From assembly GCA_028684435.1 (NCBI GenBank), contig JAQUFX010000003.1, positions 1 to 39,331 on the forward strand: a stretch of 39,331 nucleotides of DNA, in the 5' to 3' direction. This stretch comes from Bacilli bacterium (lineage in GTDB: Bacteria; Bacillota_I; Bacilli_A; RF39; UBA660). A program made the position numbers and the translations under genes. Shown here in pieces: positions 24,891 to 33,918 of the stretch; position 1 is the first letter of the stretch, and every line of letters begins with the position of its first letter. The notes below the pieces were generated by a model, which saw only the letters and a list, made by a program, of their open reading frames with translations, made no database searches and was not told the origin of the DNA.

Positions 24891-24910
24891 ATTATCACAT
24901 CCTAGTATTA

Positions 24911-24939
24911 ATTATATATCAAAGAACAAAAAAAAGAAA
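24911..24939 (-). promoter_or_regulatory. Possible promoter of cvpA
   Basis: Minus-strand TATAAT at 24911-24916 in the 71-bp divergent gap. The -35 region 17 nt upstream is a poor match, so the call rests on the -10 and position. Confidence 0.4.
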
Positions 24940-24960
24940 GAATTATTAATTAAAATATGG

Positions 24961-24966
24961 TATGAT
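24961..24966 (+). promoter_or_regulatory. Possible -10 box of rnhC
   Basis: TATGAT, with no good -35. If used, transcription would begin about 24972, after the ATG at 24962, which supports the TTG start at 24983. Confidence 0.35.
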
Positions 24967-24982
24967 ATTTTTGGTGATAAGT

Positions 24983-25924
24983 TTGACTATAGTATATAAA
25001 GTTAGTGATAATATTAAAAATAAAATGATTGATTATTATGATAATCTTAAAAGAGTTAAAACTCCTCCATATGCAATATTCCAAGCTGATGAAGGCGAAA
25101 CTATTATAACATTATATCAATCAAATAAAGTAATGTTTCAAGGCATAAGTGCTGATATAGATGCTAATATGTGGATTGATTTAGAACTTTCTTTAAATAA
25201 TCGTGATATTAAAAAAGAATTAGAACAAGATAAAAAATTAAAAGAAGATAAAAAAGAAAAAGAAACTGATCATAGATTTATAGGTGTTCCGACAATTGGT
25301 TCTGATGAAGTTGGTACAGGAGATTATTTTGGACCAGTTATTGTAACTGCTACTTATGTGGGCAAAGAACATATAAATTTATTAAATGATTTAGGAGTCA
25401 AAGATTCTAAAAAGATTACCGATGATACAATTTTAAAAATAGGACCAATATTAATAAATAAAATTCCTTATGTAAGTGAAATACTTACTAATAAAGAATA
25501 TAATAATACAAATGATAATTTAAATAAAATTAAAGCTATTATGCATAATAAAGTATTATATAATATAGTAAATAATAATAATTTTGAATATAAATATATT
25601 GTTGTTGATCAATTCTGCCACCCTCGAAATTATTTCACTTATATATATAATATAAAAGATAAAATTACAAAAATTACTTTTGTTACCAAAGCAGAAGATA
25701 AATGTTTAAGTGTTGCTGTTGCTTCCATTATAAGTAGATACTTATTTATTAAAGAAATGGAAAAACTAGGTAATAGTATGAATATTTTTTTAAATAAAGG
25801 TGCTGGAGAAATTGTAGATAAACAAGGTGCTTTAATAGTTAAAAAATATGGTTTAGAAAAATTAAAAGAAATAGCTAAATTTAATTTTAAAAATACTGAA
25901 AAAATAAAAAATATATTAAAATAA
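24983..25924 (+). CDS. rnhC: Ribonuclease HIII
   Basis: The only plus-strand gene. It is 313 aa and removes RNA from RNA/DNA hybrids. The N-terminal TBP-like substrate-binding domain (VYKVSDNIKNKMIDYYDNL, VMFQG) precedes the type 2 RNase H core: IGSDEVGTGDYFGPVIVTA, GVKDSKKITD, YIVVDQF, and AEDKCLSVAVASIISRY. I favour the TTG at 24983, which has GGTGA 5 nt upstream and matches the usual short family N-terminus. The ATG at 24962 would add seven hydrophobic residues. It converges with holA over a shared terminator. Confidence 0.95.
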   Translation: MTIVYKVSDNIKNKMIDYYDNLKRVKTPPYAIFQADEGETIITLYQSNKVMFQGISADIDANMWIDLELSLNNRDIKKELEQDKKLKEDKKEKETDHRFIGVPTIGSDEVGTGDYFGPVIVTATYVGKEHINLLNDLGVKDSKKITDDTILKIGPILINKIPYVSEILTNKEYNNTNDNLNKIKAIMHNKVLYNIVNNNNFEYKYIVVDQFCHPRNYFTYIYNIKDKITKITFVTKAEDKCLSVAVASIISRYLFIKEMEKLGNSMNIFLNKGAGEIVDKQGALIVKKYGLEKLKEIAKFNFKNTEKIKNILK

Positions 25925-25950
25925 TACCACTTTTAAAGTGGTATTATTTT
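25918..25950. terminator. Bidirectional terminator between rnhC and holA
   Basis: A perfect 13-bp stem (25918-25930 with 25938-25950), 7-nt loop, A/T tracts at both ends. The rnhC stop (25922-25924) is inside the left arm and the holA stop (25949-25951) touches the right arm. Confidence 0.85.
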
Positions 25951-26836
25951 AAATATTTATAATAAATATTTTTAATAATAAATATTTATCAATATTTAAA
26001 GTTTTTATACTATAATCTAGTTCAGTTAAATCTAATAATTTTTTTTGTAATTCATCTAAAGTATATAAAAAACCTTTTTCTTTGGCTAATTTTACTCTGT
26101 AAGGATGAATTTCTAACAACTTAGATATTTCCTCATTACTTCCTTGTAAATGTTTTACAGCATATATTATTCGGTATTGTGTAGCAAGCAATCCTATAAA
26201 AGGAGATACATCTTGTTTTAAAGTAATAAATTCATTTAAATAAATATTAATTTTTTTATAATCTTTTCTAATAACGGCATCACAAAATTCAAAATTATCT
26301 TCCGAAATCAATTTTAAAGAGTATTTATTTACTATCTCAGTATTTATTTTATTAGTAATAATACTAATCTTATCAATTTCATTTAAAACAAGATCATAGT
26401 TATTTAAATTGTTTTCTAGTAATTTATTTATAGCACTGTAATCAATTTCAATATTATTACTTTTACAATAGTTATATATTTTATTATTAAGGTCTTTAAT
26501 TTCATCAATAATAATTATTTTAGCATTATTACTTAATGTTTTATATAAAGTACTTCTTTTATCAATTAAATCAGAAATTAATATCAAAGTCGTATCATTA
26601 TTAGGTTTATTTATATAATCTTCTAATTTAATATTATCTTTATTAATTTTAAATTTATTTGCAATAACATATTTATGTTCTTTAATAAAGGAATAATATG
26701 AACATTCATTAATTAAATCAATTATTGAACACTCATCCATATTCATTCTTACAACATTAGAACTATCTTTAATAATTTTATTTATTTCATCATATAATAT
26801 CCTTAATGAAAAAGATTTTACTACATATATATTCAT
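25949..26836 (-). CDS. holA: DNA polymerase III subunit delta
   Basis: A 295-aa clamp-loader subunit that opens the sliding clamp. It is divergent, as usual for HolA, but recognisable. It has an N-terminal domain without intact Walker motifs, central VIRKDYKKINIYLNEF, then SPFIGLLATQYRIIYAVKHL, and the C-terminal EISKLLEIHPYRVKLAKEKG and LTELDYSIKTLNID. The start overlaps the lepB stop (TAATG). In Bacillus holA follows comEC; here it follows lepB. Confidence 0.88.
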   Translation of the reverse strand: MNIYVVKSFSLRILYDEINKIIKDSSNVVRMNMDECSIIDLINECSYYSFIKEHKYVIANKFKINKDNIKLEDYINKPNNDTTLILISDLIDKRSTLYKTLSNNAKIIIIDEIKDLNNKIYNYCKSNNIEIDYSAINKLLENNLNNYDLVLNEIDKISIITNKINTEIVNKYSLKLISEDNFEFCDAVIRKDYKKINIYLNEFITLKQDVSPFIGLLATQYRIIYAVKHLQGSNEEISKLLEIHPYRVKLAKEKGFLYTLDELQKKLLDLTELDYSIKTLNIDKYLLLKIFIINI

Positions 26837-27363
26837 TACTCTACTAAACCAATACGATCTAAAGGAAATAATATTATATTTGTTTTACCTTTTACCTCAT
26901 CTTTTTTAATAGGACCTATTATTCTGCTATCTTGAGATACATATCTATTATCTCCCATAACAAAGTATTCATCACTTCCAACTTTTATTTTTTTAAAATC
27001 TTCAGTTTTAGATAAAGAATATTTATCTTTGACTATTTTATCATTAATATATAATTTATCATCTTTATATTTAACAGTTTCATTAGGTAATCCAATAATT
27101 CTTTTTATTAAAAAGGTATCTCCTGTTTTAATAACTACTATATCCCATCTATCAACACCTTTTAATTTCATAGCTATTTTATTTAAAATCATTGTTTCAC
27201 CATTATGAAGAGTCGATTCCATACTAGTACCATTTACTCTAACTGGAGTTGCAATAAATGTTCTTAATATTATTACTAAAATAATTATTATTATATAGGG
27301 CATGTAATCTAAAAAGACATCTTTACCTGCTTTTTTTTGATTTAAATCATCTTTTTTTCTCAT
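26836..27363 (-). CDS. lepB: Type I signal peptidase
   Basis: A 175-aa membrane protease that removes signal peptides. One TM helix is at about 22-36. The catalytic Ser lies in NGTSMEST (S47) and the Lys in FLIKRIIGLP (K87). The box MGDNRYVSQDSRIIGPI is present. The start at 27363 has GGGTG 6 nt upstream; further ATG/GTG codons at 27369 and 27372 give up to three extra residues. It would process the secreted proteins seen in the window. Confidence 0.95.
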   Translation of the reverse strand: MRKKDDLNQKKAGKDVFLDYMPYIIIIILVIILRTFIATPVRVNGTSMESTLHNGETMILNKIAMKLKGVDRWDIVVIKTGDTFLIKRIIGLPNETVKYKDDKLYINDKIVKDKYSLSKTEDFKKIKVGSDEYFVMGDNRYVSQDSRIIGPIKKDEVKGKTNIILFPLDRIGLVE

Positions 27364-27440
27364 ATACATCACCCGCTTAATTATAACATAATTTATTATT
27401 TAATAATATTATTAAATAAAATAAATCATACTTTTTTTGT

Positions 27441-27470
27441 AAAAAAAAGCAATAAAATAATTATTACTTT
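27441..27470 (-). terminator. Terminator of dnaJ
   Basis: Minus strand: AAAGTAATA pairs with TATTGCTTT (one G-U), then a T-run. The dnaJ stop (27469-27471) overlaps the 5' arm by 2 nt. Confidence 0.7.
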
Positions 27471-28587
27471 ATAAATATTTATCAAAATTTTTAAATATTG
27501 AATCAGTTTTTAAATTAGTATCATCTAAATCATTAAATAATGATTTTTGTTTACGATCAATTTTTGTAGGTATTATTATATTAGTTATTAAAAATAAATC
27601 CCCTACTGATCTAGTCTTTTCATCTTCAATACCTTTACCTTTTATGCGAATACTTTGATTATTTTGGGTACCTGCTGAAAAGGTGAATTTTTCGGTTTTA
27701 TATAAGCTCGGAATTTTTTTAGTTACTCCCAAAGTGGCTTCTGTTATCGAAAGAGGAACAACTAAATAGATATCTTTGCCATCTCTTTTAAATAATTCAT
27801 GCTCTTTTACAGTAAAGTCAATATAAATATCACCATTTGGTCCCCCATTCATGCCAACAGAACCTTTTCCTGACATTCTCATTTGATCGCCATTATCAAT
27901 TCCTTTAGGAACTCTTAAATTAATGGTTTTATTTTTCTTGATGGTTTGTTTTCCTTTACATGTACTACAAACATTCTTAAAAATATCGCCACTTCCATTA
28001 CAATAAGGACAGGTTGTTTCAGTTTGCATCATACCTAAAATAGTTCTTTGCTCAGTAATAATTCTACCTCTACCATTACAATGTGAGCAGGTTTCTTTAT
28101 CATGACCACCTTCACCATTACATGCTGAACATAATTCATTAATATTTAATTCAAATGATTTTTCGGTTCCGAAAACAGCTTCTTCAAAGGTTAAATTAAT
28201 TTTAATAAGATAATCTTCACCTTTAGTTTTTCTTTTTGAATTTCTTCCTCTATTAGATGAAAAACTCCCACCCATAAATTGTTCGAAAATACTTCCTAAA
28301 TCCAAATCTTCAAAATCAAAGCCACCAAAACCTCCTGAAAAACCTCCAAAGCCACCAGAATTATTTTCAAAGGCACTTGGTCCAAATTGATCATATTTTT
28401 GACGTTTATTAGCATCACCTAGTATTGAGTAAGCCTCACCAATTTCTTTAAACTTTTCTGATGCTCCAGGGTCTTTATTAACGTCGGGATGATATTCTTT
28501 AGCTTTTTTTCTAAAAGCACTTTTTATTTCGGCTTCACTGGCTGTTTTACTAACACCTAAAATATCATAATAATCTTTTTTTGCCAT
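27469..28587 (-). CDS. dnaJ: Chaperone protein DnaJ
   Basis: A 372-aa Hsp40 co-chaperone for DnaK. The J-domain has the HPD motif (YHPDVNKDP). A Gly/Phe-rich linker follows (about 75-110). Four zinc-finger motifs are present: CSACNGEG, CSHCNGRG, CPYCNGSG, CSTCKGKQ; the last lacks the final Gly. The C-terminal substrate-binding domain is complete. Full length. It starts 3 nt after pepF, separated from dnaK by that gene. Confidence 0.97.
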   Translation of the reverse strand: MAKKDYYDILGVSKTASEAEIKSAFRKKAKEYHPDVNKDPGASEKFKEIGEAYSILGDANKRQKYDQFGPSAFENNSGGFGGFSGGFGGFDFEDLDLGSIFEQFMGGSFSSNRGRNSKRKTKGEDYLIKINLTFEEAVFGTEKSFELNINELCSACNGEGGHDKETCSHCNGRGRIITEQRTILGMMQTETTCPYCNGSGDIFKNVCSTCKGKQTIKKNKTINLRVPKGIDNGDQMRMSGKGSVGMNGGPNGDIYIDFTVKEHELFKRDGKDIYLVVPLSITEATLGVTKKIPSLYKTEKFTFSAGTQNNQSIRIKGKGIEDEKTRSVGDLFLITNIIIPTKIDRKQKSLFNDLDDTNLKTDSIFKNFDKYL

Positions 28588-28590
28588 TTA

Positions 28591-30375
28591 TTATTCCTCA
28601 CTTATCTTATTAAATTCATCTATTAAATAATCCATATAATTAATAGCTTCATTTATTACTTCTGGTTTGGTTAAATCTACTCCCATTTCTTTAAGTAACT
28701 CAGTTGGGTAGTTTGATCCACCTTTTTTTAAAAATTTTAAATATTTTTCTTTTATATTATCTTCATTATTTAATATCTTCTTAGATATATAAATTGCACT
28801 TGATACTCCAGTAGCGTACTTAAATAAATAATAAGGATTGAAATAATGCATTCTTCTGATCCACATTGTACTTATATTATCATTAATTTTAACAGAACTT
28901 CCATAATATTCTTTTCTAAATTTATAAATCATTTCGTTTAACATTTCGGTACTAACTTCATTACCACTTTCCAAGATAGCATATACTTCATTTTCAAGTT
29001 TACCTTCTAAACAAGCATCATATAAATTGTTTTGAATAGTATGAAGAATATTATAAATAGCAGTTAATTTTAAATCTTTATCATCACTATTATTAATAAC
29101 ATAATTAGAAAATAATATTTCATTTGTAAGTGACGCTACCTCGGCAGTTAAGATATCATGGTAGAATTCGTGATAAGGTTGCTCCATACTTAAATAAGAA
29201 TGAAGAGCATGACCTAATTCATGAGCTAGCGTACTTATATCATTAAATTTACCTAAATAATTAGTAAGAACTAAGGGATTATCTCCATAATTACATATTG
29301 AATATATTAAAGATGTTTTTCCTTTATAGCACCCAAAATCAATCCAACGCTCAGCAAATGCTTTATTTAATAACTTAGTATAATCTTTTCCTAATACTTC
29401 TAAGGATTTAATTAAAATAGATTTTGTTTCTTCAATGGAAAATTTTTTCTCAGATGAAACTAACTGAGCATCTTTATCATAATACTCAAGTTCATCTAGA
29501 CCTAAATTTGTTTTAATCATTTTAAAATATTTTTGATAAATATCTAATCTTTTTTCGATTATCTCATATAAATTACTAACTACTTTTTCGGGAATATTAG
29601 ATGAGAATAAATCCATTTCTAGTAATGATTTAAACTTATATATTTCTGATAAACTTTTAGCTTGTTTCATACTAGAAATTAAATTCATACCATAAATAGC
29701 TTCATATTTTTTTAAATTATTAGTTAATTTTAAAAAGGCTTCTTTTCTTGTCTTGCGATTTTTATTAGTAATTATTTGACGATAATTACTATTTAATAAT
29801 TCTATTTCCTGACCATCAACCATTATTTTTCCGTAATCAATAATAGAATTAGTTAAGACAGTACTAAGATTTTCATATACCGACCTAGTAGATGTTAATT
29901 TAGCAATGATTTGTTCTTCTTTTTCATTTAAATGATGATCTTTTTCTCTTAATAAATTAGATAAATAAAACTTATATTTTTTTAATAGCTTAGAATCTAG
30001 ATATTTTTTTAATAAGGATTTACTTCCATTTAATATTTCCGGAGTTAAATAAGCCTCTTTTTCGGAAAATTCATATGATAAAGATATTATTTTATTTAAC
30101 ATTAAAGCATATTTATTATTTTCAACATTTTCATCATGTTTACAATTAGCATAACAATAAAGTTTTTCTAAATTGCATTTTATTTCAAACTTTATTTCTA
30201 AAGCAGCAAATAAATTTTTTTCACTTTTTAAAACTTCATTTTTAAAAGGTAATATTTTATTGATAGATTTTTTTAATTTTTGAAAATCTTTTTCCCATGC
30301 TTCATCATTTTGATATCTTTTTGTTAAGTCCCATTTATATTTTTCTTCTATTTCACTGCGGCTTTGGTAGTTCAT
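28591..30375 (-). CDS. pepF: Oligoendopeptidase F
   Basis: A 594-aa cytoplasmic M3 metallopeptidase that degrades oligopeptides. The zinc motif is LAHELGHALHSYLS (HELGH), with the downstream Glu in TAEVASLTNEILFS. IRRMHYFNPYYLFKYATG is family-typical. The length fits PepF (about 600). It lies between dnaK and dnaJ, which is unusual, so it may share the heat-shock transcript by read-through of the dnaK terminator. SD GAAGGAG. Confidence 0.95.
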   Translation of the reverse strand: MNYQSRSEIEEKYKWDLTKRYQNDEAWEKDFQKLKKSINKILPFKNEVLKSEKNLFAALEIKFEIKCNLEKLYCYANCKHDENVENNKYALMLNKIISLSYEFSEKEAYLTPEILNGSKSLLKKYLDSKLLKKYKFYLSNLLREKDHHLNEKEEQIIAKLTSTRSVYENLSTVLTNSIIDYGKIMVDGQEIELLNSNYRQIITNKNRKTRKEAFLKLTNNLKKYEAIYGMNLISSMKQAKSLSEIYKFKSLLEMDLFSSNIPEKVVSNLYEIIEKRLDIYQKYFKMIKTNLGLDELEYYDKDAQLVSSEKKFSIEETKSILIKSLEVLGKDYTKLLNKAFAERWIDFGCYKGKTSLIYSICNYGDNPLVLTNYLGKFNDISTLAHELGHALHSYLSMEQPYHEFYHDILTAEVASLTNEILFSNYVINNSDDKDLKLTAIYNILHTIQNNLYDACLEGKLENEVYAILESGNEVSTEMLNEMIYKFRKEYYGSSVKINDNISTMWIRRMHYFNPYYLFKYATGVSSAIYISKKILNNEDNIKEKYLKFLKKGGSNYPTELLKEMGVDLTKPEVINEAINYMDYLIDEFNKISEE

Positions 30376-30391
30376 TTTTAACTCCTTCTAT

Positions 30392-30417
30392 CAAAAAGTT
30401 CTAGGTTAACTAGAACT
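30392..30417 (-). terminator. Terminator after dnaK
   Basis: Minus strand: AGTTCTAG/CTAGAACT perfect 8-bp stem with 5-nt loop, followed by TTTTT. It separates dnaK from pepF; the pepF SD is only about 10 nt further on. Confidence 0.8.
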
Positions 30418-30421
30418 CTTA

Positions 30422-32248
30422 TTATTTTTCTTCTTCAACAAATTCTGCTTCTTCAACATTATCATCTTTTGGTGTTTCATTATCATCTTTTGGTTTATTA
30501 GCTTCTGCTTCTTTTGCTGCTTGTTCATAAACTTTTGTTGCTAAAGCCATCGCTTTTTCATTTAATTCTTCAGTTGCTTTTTTAATTGAATCAACATCTT
30601 TATCTTCTAATGCTTTTTTAACAGCTTCAATTTTTTCTTCAGTTTCTTTCTTTTCATCATCAAGCAATTTTTCACCAAGATCTTTAATAGCTTTTTCTGT
30701 GGCAAATATTGCTGAATCAGCTTCATTTCTAGCATCTGCTTCTTTTTTACGATTTTCATCGGCTTCTTTATTAGCTTCTGCTTCTTTCATCATTTTATCT
30801 ATTTCTTCATCGGTTAAGTTAGTACTTGCTGTTATAGTAATAGATTGTTCTTTATTGGTTCCTAAATCTTTAGCTTTAACATTAACAATTCCATTAGCAT
30901 CGATATCAAAGGTTACTTCAATTTGCGGAATACCTCTTGGAGCTGGAGGAATATTACCTAATTGGAATCTTCCTAAAGTTTTATTATCAGCTGCCATTGG
31001 TCTTTCACCTTGAAGAACGTGGATATCTACTGCTGGTTGACTATCCGCTGCAGTTGAGAATACTTGGCTTTTACTGGTCGGAATAGTAGTGTTTCTTTCG
31101 ATTAAAACAGTCATTACATCTCCTAAAGTTTCAATACCAAGCGATAAAGGGGTAACATCTAAAAGAACTAAATCATTAATATCACCTGCTAACACTCCAC
31201 CTTGAATTGCAGCACCCATTGCCACTACTTCATCAGGGTTAACTGATTTATTAGGCTCTTTACCTAATTCTTTTTTAACTAATTCTTGAATATAAGGAAT
31301 TCTTGTTGATCCACCTACTAAAATTACTTCATCAATATCAGAAGCTTTTAATTTAGCATCTTTTAATGTTTTCTTAACTTCAACAAGAGTTGAATCAAAT
31401 AAATCTCTATTTAAATCTTCAAATTTAGCTTTAGTTAAATTTAAATCCATATGGACTGGTCCATCACTAGTTTGACTTAAGAATGGTAAATTAATATTAG
31501 TAGTAGCTAAACCACTTAAATCTTTTTTAGCTTTTTCAGCGGCATCTTTAACTCTTTGCATAGCCATTTTATCTTTAGATAAATCAATTCCTTGTTCTTT
31601 TTTAAATTCAGCTACTAAGTAGTCCATAACTCTATTATCAAAGTCGTCACCACCAAGTTTATTATTTCCTGCTGTTGCTTTAACTTCAAAGACACCATCG
31701 CCTAACTCTAATATTGATACATCAAATGTACCTCCACCTAAGTCATAAACTAATACGGTTTGATTTACATCTTGTTTTTCAAGTCCATATGCAAGAGCAG
31801 CAGCAGTTGGTTCATTAATAATTCTTTCTACTTCTAAACCAGCAATTTTACCAGCATTTTTTGTAGCTTGTCTTTGAGCATCATTAAAGTATGCTGGTAC
31901 AGTTATAACTGCTTTGGTTACTTTTTCTCCTAAATAATCTTCAGCATCCTTTTTTAGCTTCATTAAAATCTTAGCACTAATTTCTTCAGGAGTATATTCT
32001 TTTCCATCCATTTTTACTTTTTTACTAGTACCCATTAATCTTTTAATTGAAGATATAGTATTTTCAGGATTAGTTACCGCTTGTCTTTTAGCAGTTATTC
32101 CAACTAATTCTTCACCATTTTTTGAAGAAACTACTGAAGGTGTAATTCTATCCCCTTCTGGAGTAACAATTATTTTTGCTTCTCCACCTTCTACTACTGA
32201 TACTGCACTATTAGTAGTACCTAAATCAATTCCTATAATTTTTGCCAT
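30422..32248 (-). CDS. dnaK: Chaperone protein DnaK (Hsp70)
   Basis: A 608-aa ATP-dependent chaperone. It begins MAKIIGIDLGTTNSAVSVVE, with phosphate-1 and -2 motifs (VYDLGGGTFDVSIL), adenosine motif (LVGGSTRIPYIQELV), linker (LVLLDVTPLSLGIET), substrate-binding domain and lid. The tail ends in EEAEFVEEEK. It contains the short nucleotide-binding-domain form typical of Gram-positives. It is transcribed with hrcA and grpE under CIRCE control. Confidence 0.99.
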   Translation of the reverse strand: MAKIIGIDLGTTNSAVSVVEGGEAKIIVTPEGDRITPSVVSSKNGEELVGITAKRQAVTNPENTISSIKRLMGTSKKVKMDGKEYTPEEISAKILMKLKKDAEDYLGEKVTKAVITVPAYFNDAQRQATKNAGKIAGLEVERIINEPTAAALAYGLEKQDVNQTVLVYDLGGGTFDVSILELGDGVFEVKATAGNNKLGGDDFDNRVMDYLVAEFKKEQGIDLSKDKMAMQRVKDAAEKAKKDLSGLATTNINLPFLSQTSDGPVHMDLNLTKAKFEDLNRDLFDSTLVEVKKTLKDAKLKASDIDEVILVGGSTRIPYIQELVKKELGKEPNKSVNPDEVVAMGAAIQGGVLAGDINDLVLLDVTPLSLGIETLGDVMTVLIERNTTIPTSKSQVFSTAADSQPAVDIHVLQGERPMAADNKTLGRFQLGNIPPAPRGIPQIEVTFDIDANGIVNVKAKDLGTNKEQSITITASTNLTDEEIDKMMKEAEANKEADENRKKEADARNEADSAIFATEKAIKDLGEKLLDDEKKETEEKIEAVKKALEDKDVDSIKKATEELNEKAMALATKVYEQAAKEAEANKPKDDNETPKDDNVEEAEFVEEEK

Positions 32249-32262
32249 TTTATTTCACTCTC

Positions 32263-32763
32263 CTATTCATTTACTTTGACCATGGCTGGTCTTATTACCT
32301 TTTCTTTATATTTATAACCTTTTTGTAAGACTTCTAAGATTACCCCAGCTGGTTTATTTTCGTCTTTTTCGGTTATTATTGCTTGATGCATATTAGGATT
32401 AAATTCTTGTCCTTGAGCATCGATTTCAACTACTTCATTATTATTTAAAACCGTAATTAAATTTCCATAAATCATTTTAAATCCATTTAAGAATTTTGAA
32501 AGTTCATCAGTAAGATCGTTGTCATCTAACTTAATAGCTCGCTCAAAATTATCAACAATAGGTAATAATGATATAATTAGTTCTTCATTAGCATATTTAA
32601 ATAATTGTGATACTTCATCATCTTTTCTTTTTCGATAATTAAGCATTTCAGCTTGTGCTCGTAAAGCCTTTTCTTTTTCTAAAGCTAACTGTTCTTTAAA
32701 TAAATTTAATTTATCTTTGGATTTTACTTTATTAACTTTTTCGCATATTTTTTCTTCTTTCAT
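32263..32763 (-). CDS. grpE: Nucleotide exchange factor GrpE
   Basis: A 166-aa DnaK nucleotide-exchange factor. A long N-terminal coiled coil (about 15-60; LRAQAEMLNYRKRKDDE) is followed by the head domain (LLPIVDNFERAI, EVVEIDAQGQEFNPNMHQAI, VLQKGYKYKEKVIRPAMVKV). It overlaps hrcA by an ATGA junction, with the AAGGA SD inside hrcA. Confidence 0.97.
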   Translation of the reverse strand: MKEEKICEKVNKVKSKDKLNLFKEQLALEKEKALRAQAEMLNYRKRKDDEVSQLFKYANEELIISLLPIVDNFERAIKLDDNDLTDELSKFLNGFKMIYGNLITVLNNNEVVEIDAQGQEFNPNMHQAIITEKDENKPAGVILEVLQKGYKYKEKVIRPAMVKVNE

Positions 32764-33758
32764 TCCTTATCCCTTTCTAAGTAGTTCTTTATATAATTAA
32801 GTAGCATAACCACTTTATCATATTCCATTCTTTTAGGTCCAATAATTGCCATCGTTCCTTCTTCATCATTGATTTTATAACTCGTTTTTACTATCGTGAC
32901 ATTATCATCAAATTTATTTTCTTCACCTATATAAATATTTATTCCCTCTTGATCAGTTTCTATTCTTTTTACTAAATCTACATTTTCAAGTTTACTAATA
33001 ATACCTTTAATTTTATTAGGTTCATTATATTCAGGTTGTTTTAAGATATTAGTTTTACCCGAAAAAAATATATCACTTTGTTTAACTGTAAAATCATTAA
33101 ATGCTTCTTGAAAGAAATTCATAACTTCTTCATACTGTTTTATTTTAGTCGCAATAATAGGTTTTACTTCATATTCCAATTTAGCACTTACTTCAGATAA
33201 TTTAGTTCCAATTAAATTTTTATTAATTATTTCACATGATTTAACTATCTCATTAACACTAATATTACTAGGTACTAAAGTCTGTTTATTCTCAACATGT
33301 CCAGTATTAGTAACCACTACTGCAACTACTTTATTATCATCTATTGGTATAATGCTTACTTGTTTAAGTAAATGATTAGAACTATCTTTTCCCAATACAA
33401 CACTAGTATAATTAGTTATTTCACTTACTATTTCCATACATTTTAATATCGCATCACTTACTACTAATTCTTTATTATTTAATATAGTTTGTAATTTTAA
33501 AACATCATCGCCAGTTAATTCTTTAGGTTTCATTAAATAATCAACATAATATTTATAACCTTTTTCGCTAGGAATCCGGCCACTGGAAGTATGAGTTTTT
33601 TCTAAATATTCAAGTGTTTCTAAATAAGCCATATCATTTCTAATTGTAGCACTAGAACATTTCATTTTTTTGACTAAAGATTTACTTCCAACCGGTTTAA
33701 CTGTTTTAATATAAATCTCGATTATTAATTTTAATAGTTCTTGTTGGCGAGTATTCAT
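32760..33758 (-). CDS. hrcA: Heat-inducible transcription repressor HrcA
   Basis: A 332-aa repressor that binds CIRCE operators. The N-terminal winged helix (MNTRQQELLKLIIEIYIKTV, SSATIRNDMAYLE) is followed by the GAF-like and dimerisation domains, ending VVMLLNYIKNYLE. The start at 33758 fits the family N-terminus and has AAGGAAAG upstream. The frame is open further but would run into the operator. Two CIRCE-like elements and a consensus promoter lie immediately upstream, so it is autoregulated. Confidence 0.97.
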   Translation of the reverse strand: MNTRQQELLKLIIEIYIKTVKPVGSKSLVKKMKCSSATIRNDMAYLETLEYLEKTHTSSGRIPSEKGYKYYVDYLMKPKELTGDDVLKLQTILNNKELVVSDAILKCMEIVSEITNYTSVVLGKDSSNHLLKQVSIIPIDDNKVVAVVVTNTGHVENKQTLVPSNISVNEIVKSCEIINKNLIGTKLSEVSAKLEYEVKPIIATKIKQYEEVMNFFQEAFNDFTVKQSDIFFSGKTNILKQPEYNEPNKIKGIISKLENVDLVKRIETDQEGINIYIGEENKFDDNVTIVKTSYKINDEEGTMAIIGPKRMEYDKVVMLLNYIKNYLERDKE

Positions 33759-33777
33759 AAAATCACTTTCCTTTAAA

Positions 33778-33803
33778 TTGGCACTCGTTTTTAAAAGTGC
33801 TAA
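33778..33803 (-). promoter_or_regulatory. CIRCE operator, downstream copy
   Basis: Arms TTAGCACTT and GAGTGCCAA (minus strand) with an 8-nt spacer; consensus is TTAGCACTC-N9-GAGTGCTAA. It lies between the -10 box and the hrcA start. Confidence 0.85.
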
Positions 33804-33807
33804 ACCT

Positions 33808-33836
33808 ATTATAATATTATACTTAGCACTTGTCAA
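33808..33836 (-). promoter_or_regulatory. Sigma-A promoter of the hrcA-grpE-dnaK operon
   Basis: Minus-strand TTGACA (33831-33836), 17-nt spacer, TATAAT (33808-33813): a full consensus match. The -35 box overlaps the upstream CIRCE copy, so HrcA binding would block polymerase. Confidence 0.9.
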
Positions 33837-33850
33837 TATATGAGTGCTAA
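33823..33850 (-). promoter_or_regulatory. CIRCE operator, upstream copy
   Basis: Arms TTAGCACTC and AAGTGCTAA (minus strand) with a 10-nt spacer, one arm mismatch. It covers the -35 box. Confidence 0.88.
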
Positions 33851-33884
33851 TTTTGCAAAATTTTTAAAAATGTTAATTTAGCCC

Positions 33885-33916
33885 ATTATAAAAGGCACTT
33901 TTGTGTCTTTTATAAT
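33885..33916 (-). terminator. Terminator of the zinc-ribbon protein gene
   Basis: A 14-bp stem (33885-33898 with 33903-33916) with one mismatch on the minus strand, loop of 4 nt, directly after the stop at 33919. The 3' arm is T-rich. Confidence 0.65.
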
Positions 33917-33918
33917 CA

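Noticed and set aside
30699..31013. Plus-strand open frame opposite dnaK
   Set aside because: Well-known type of dnaK antisense artefact; Ser/Ala-rich product.
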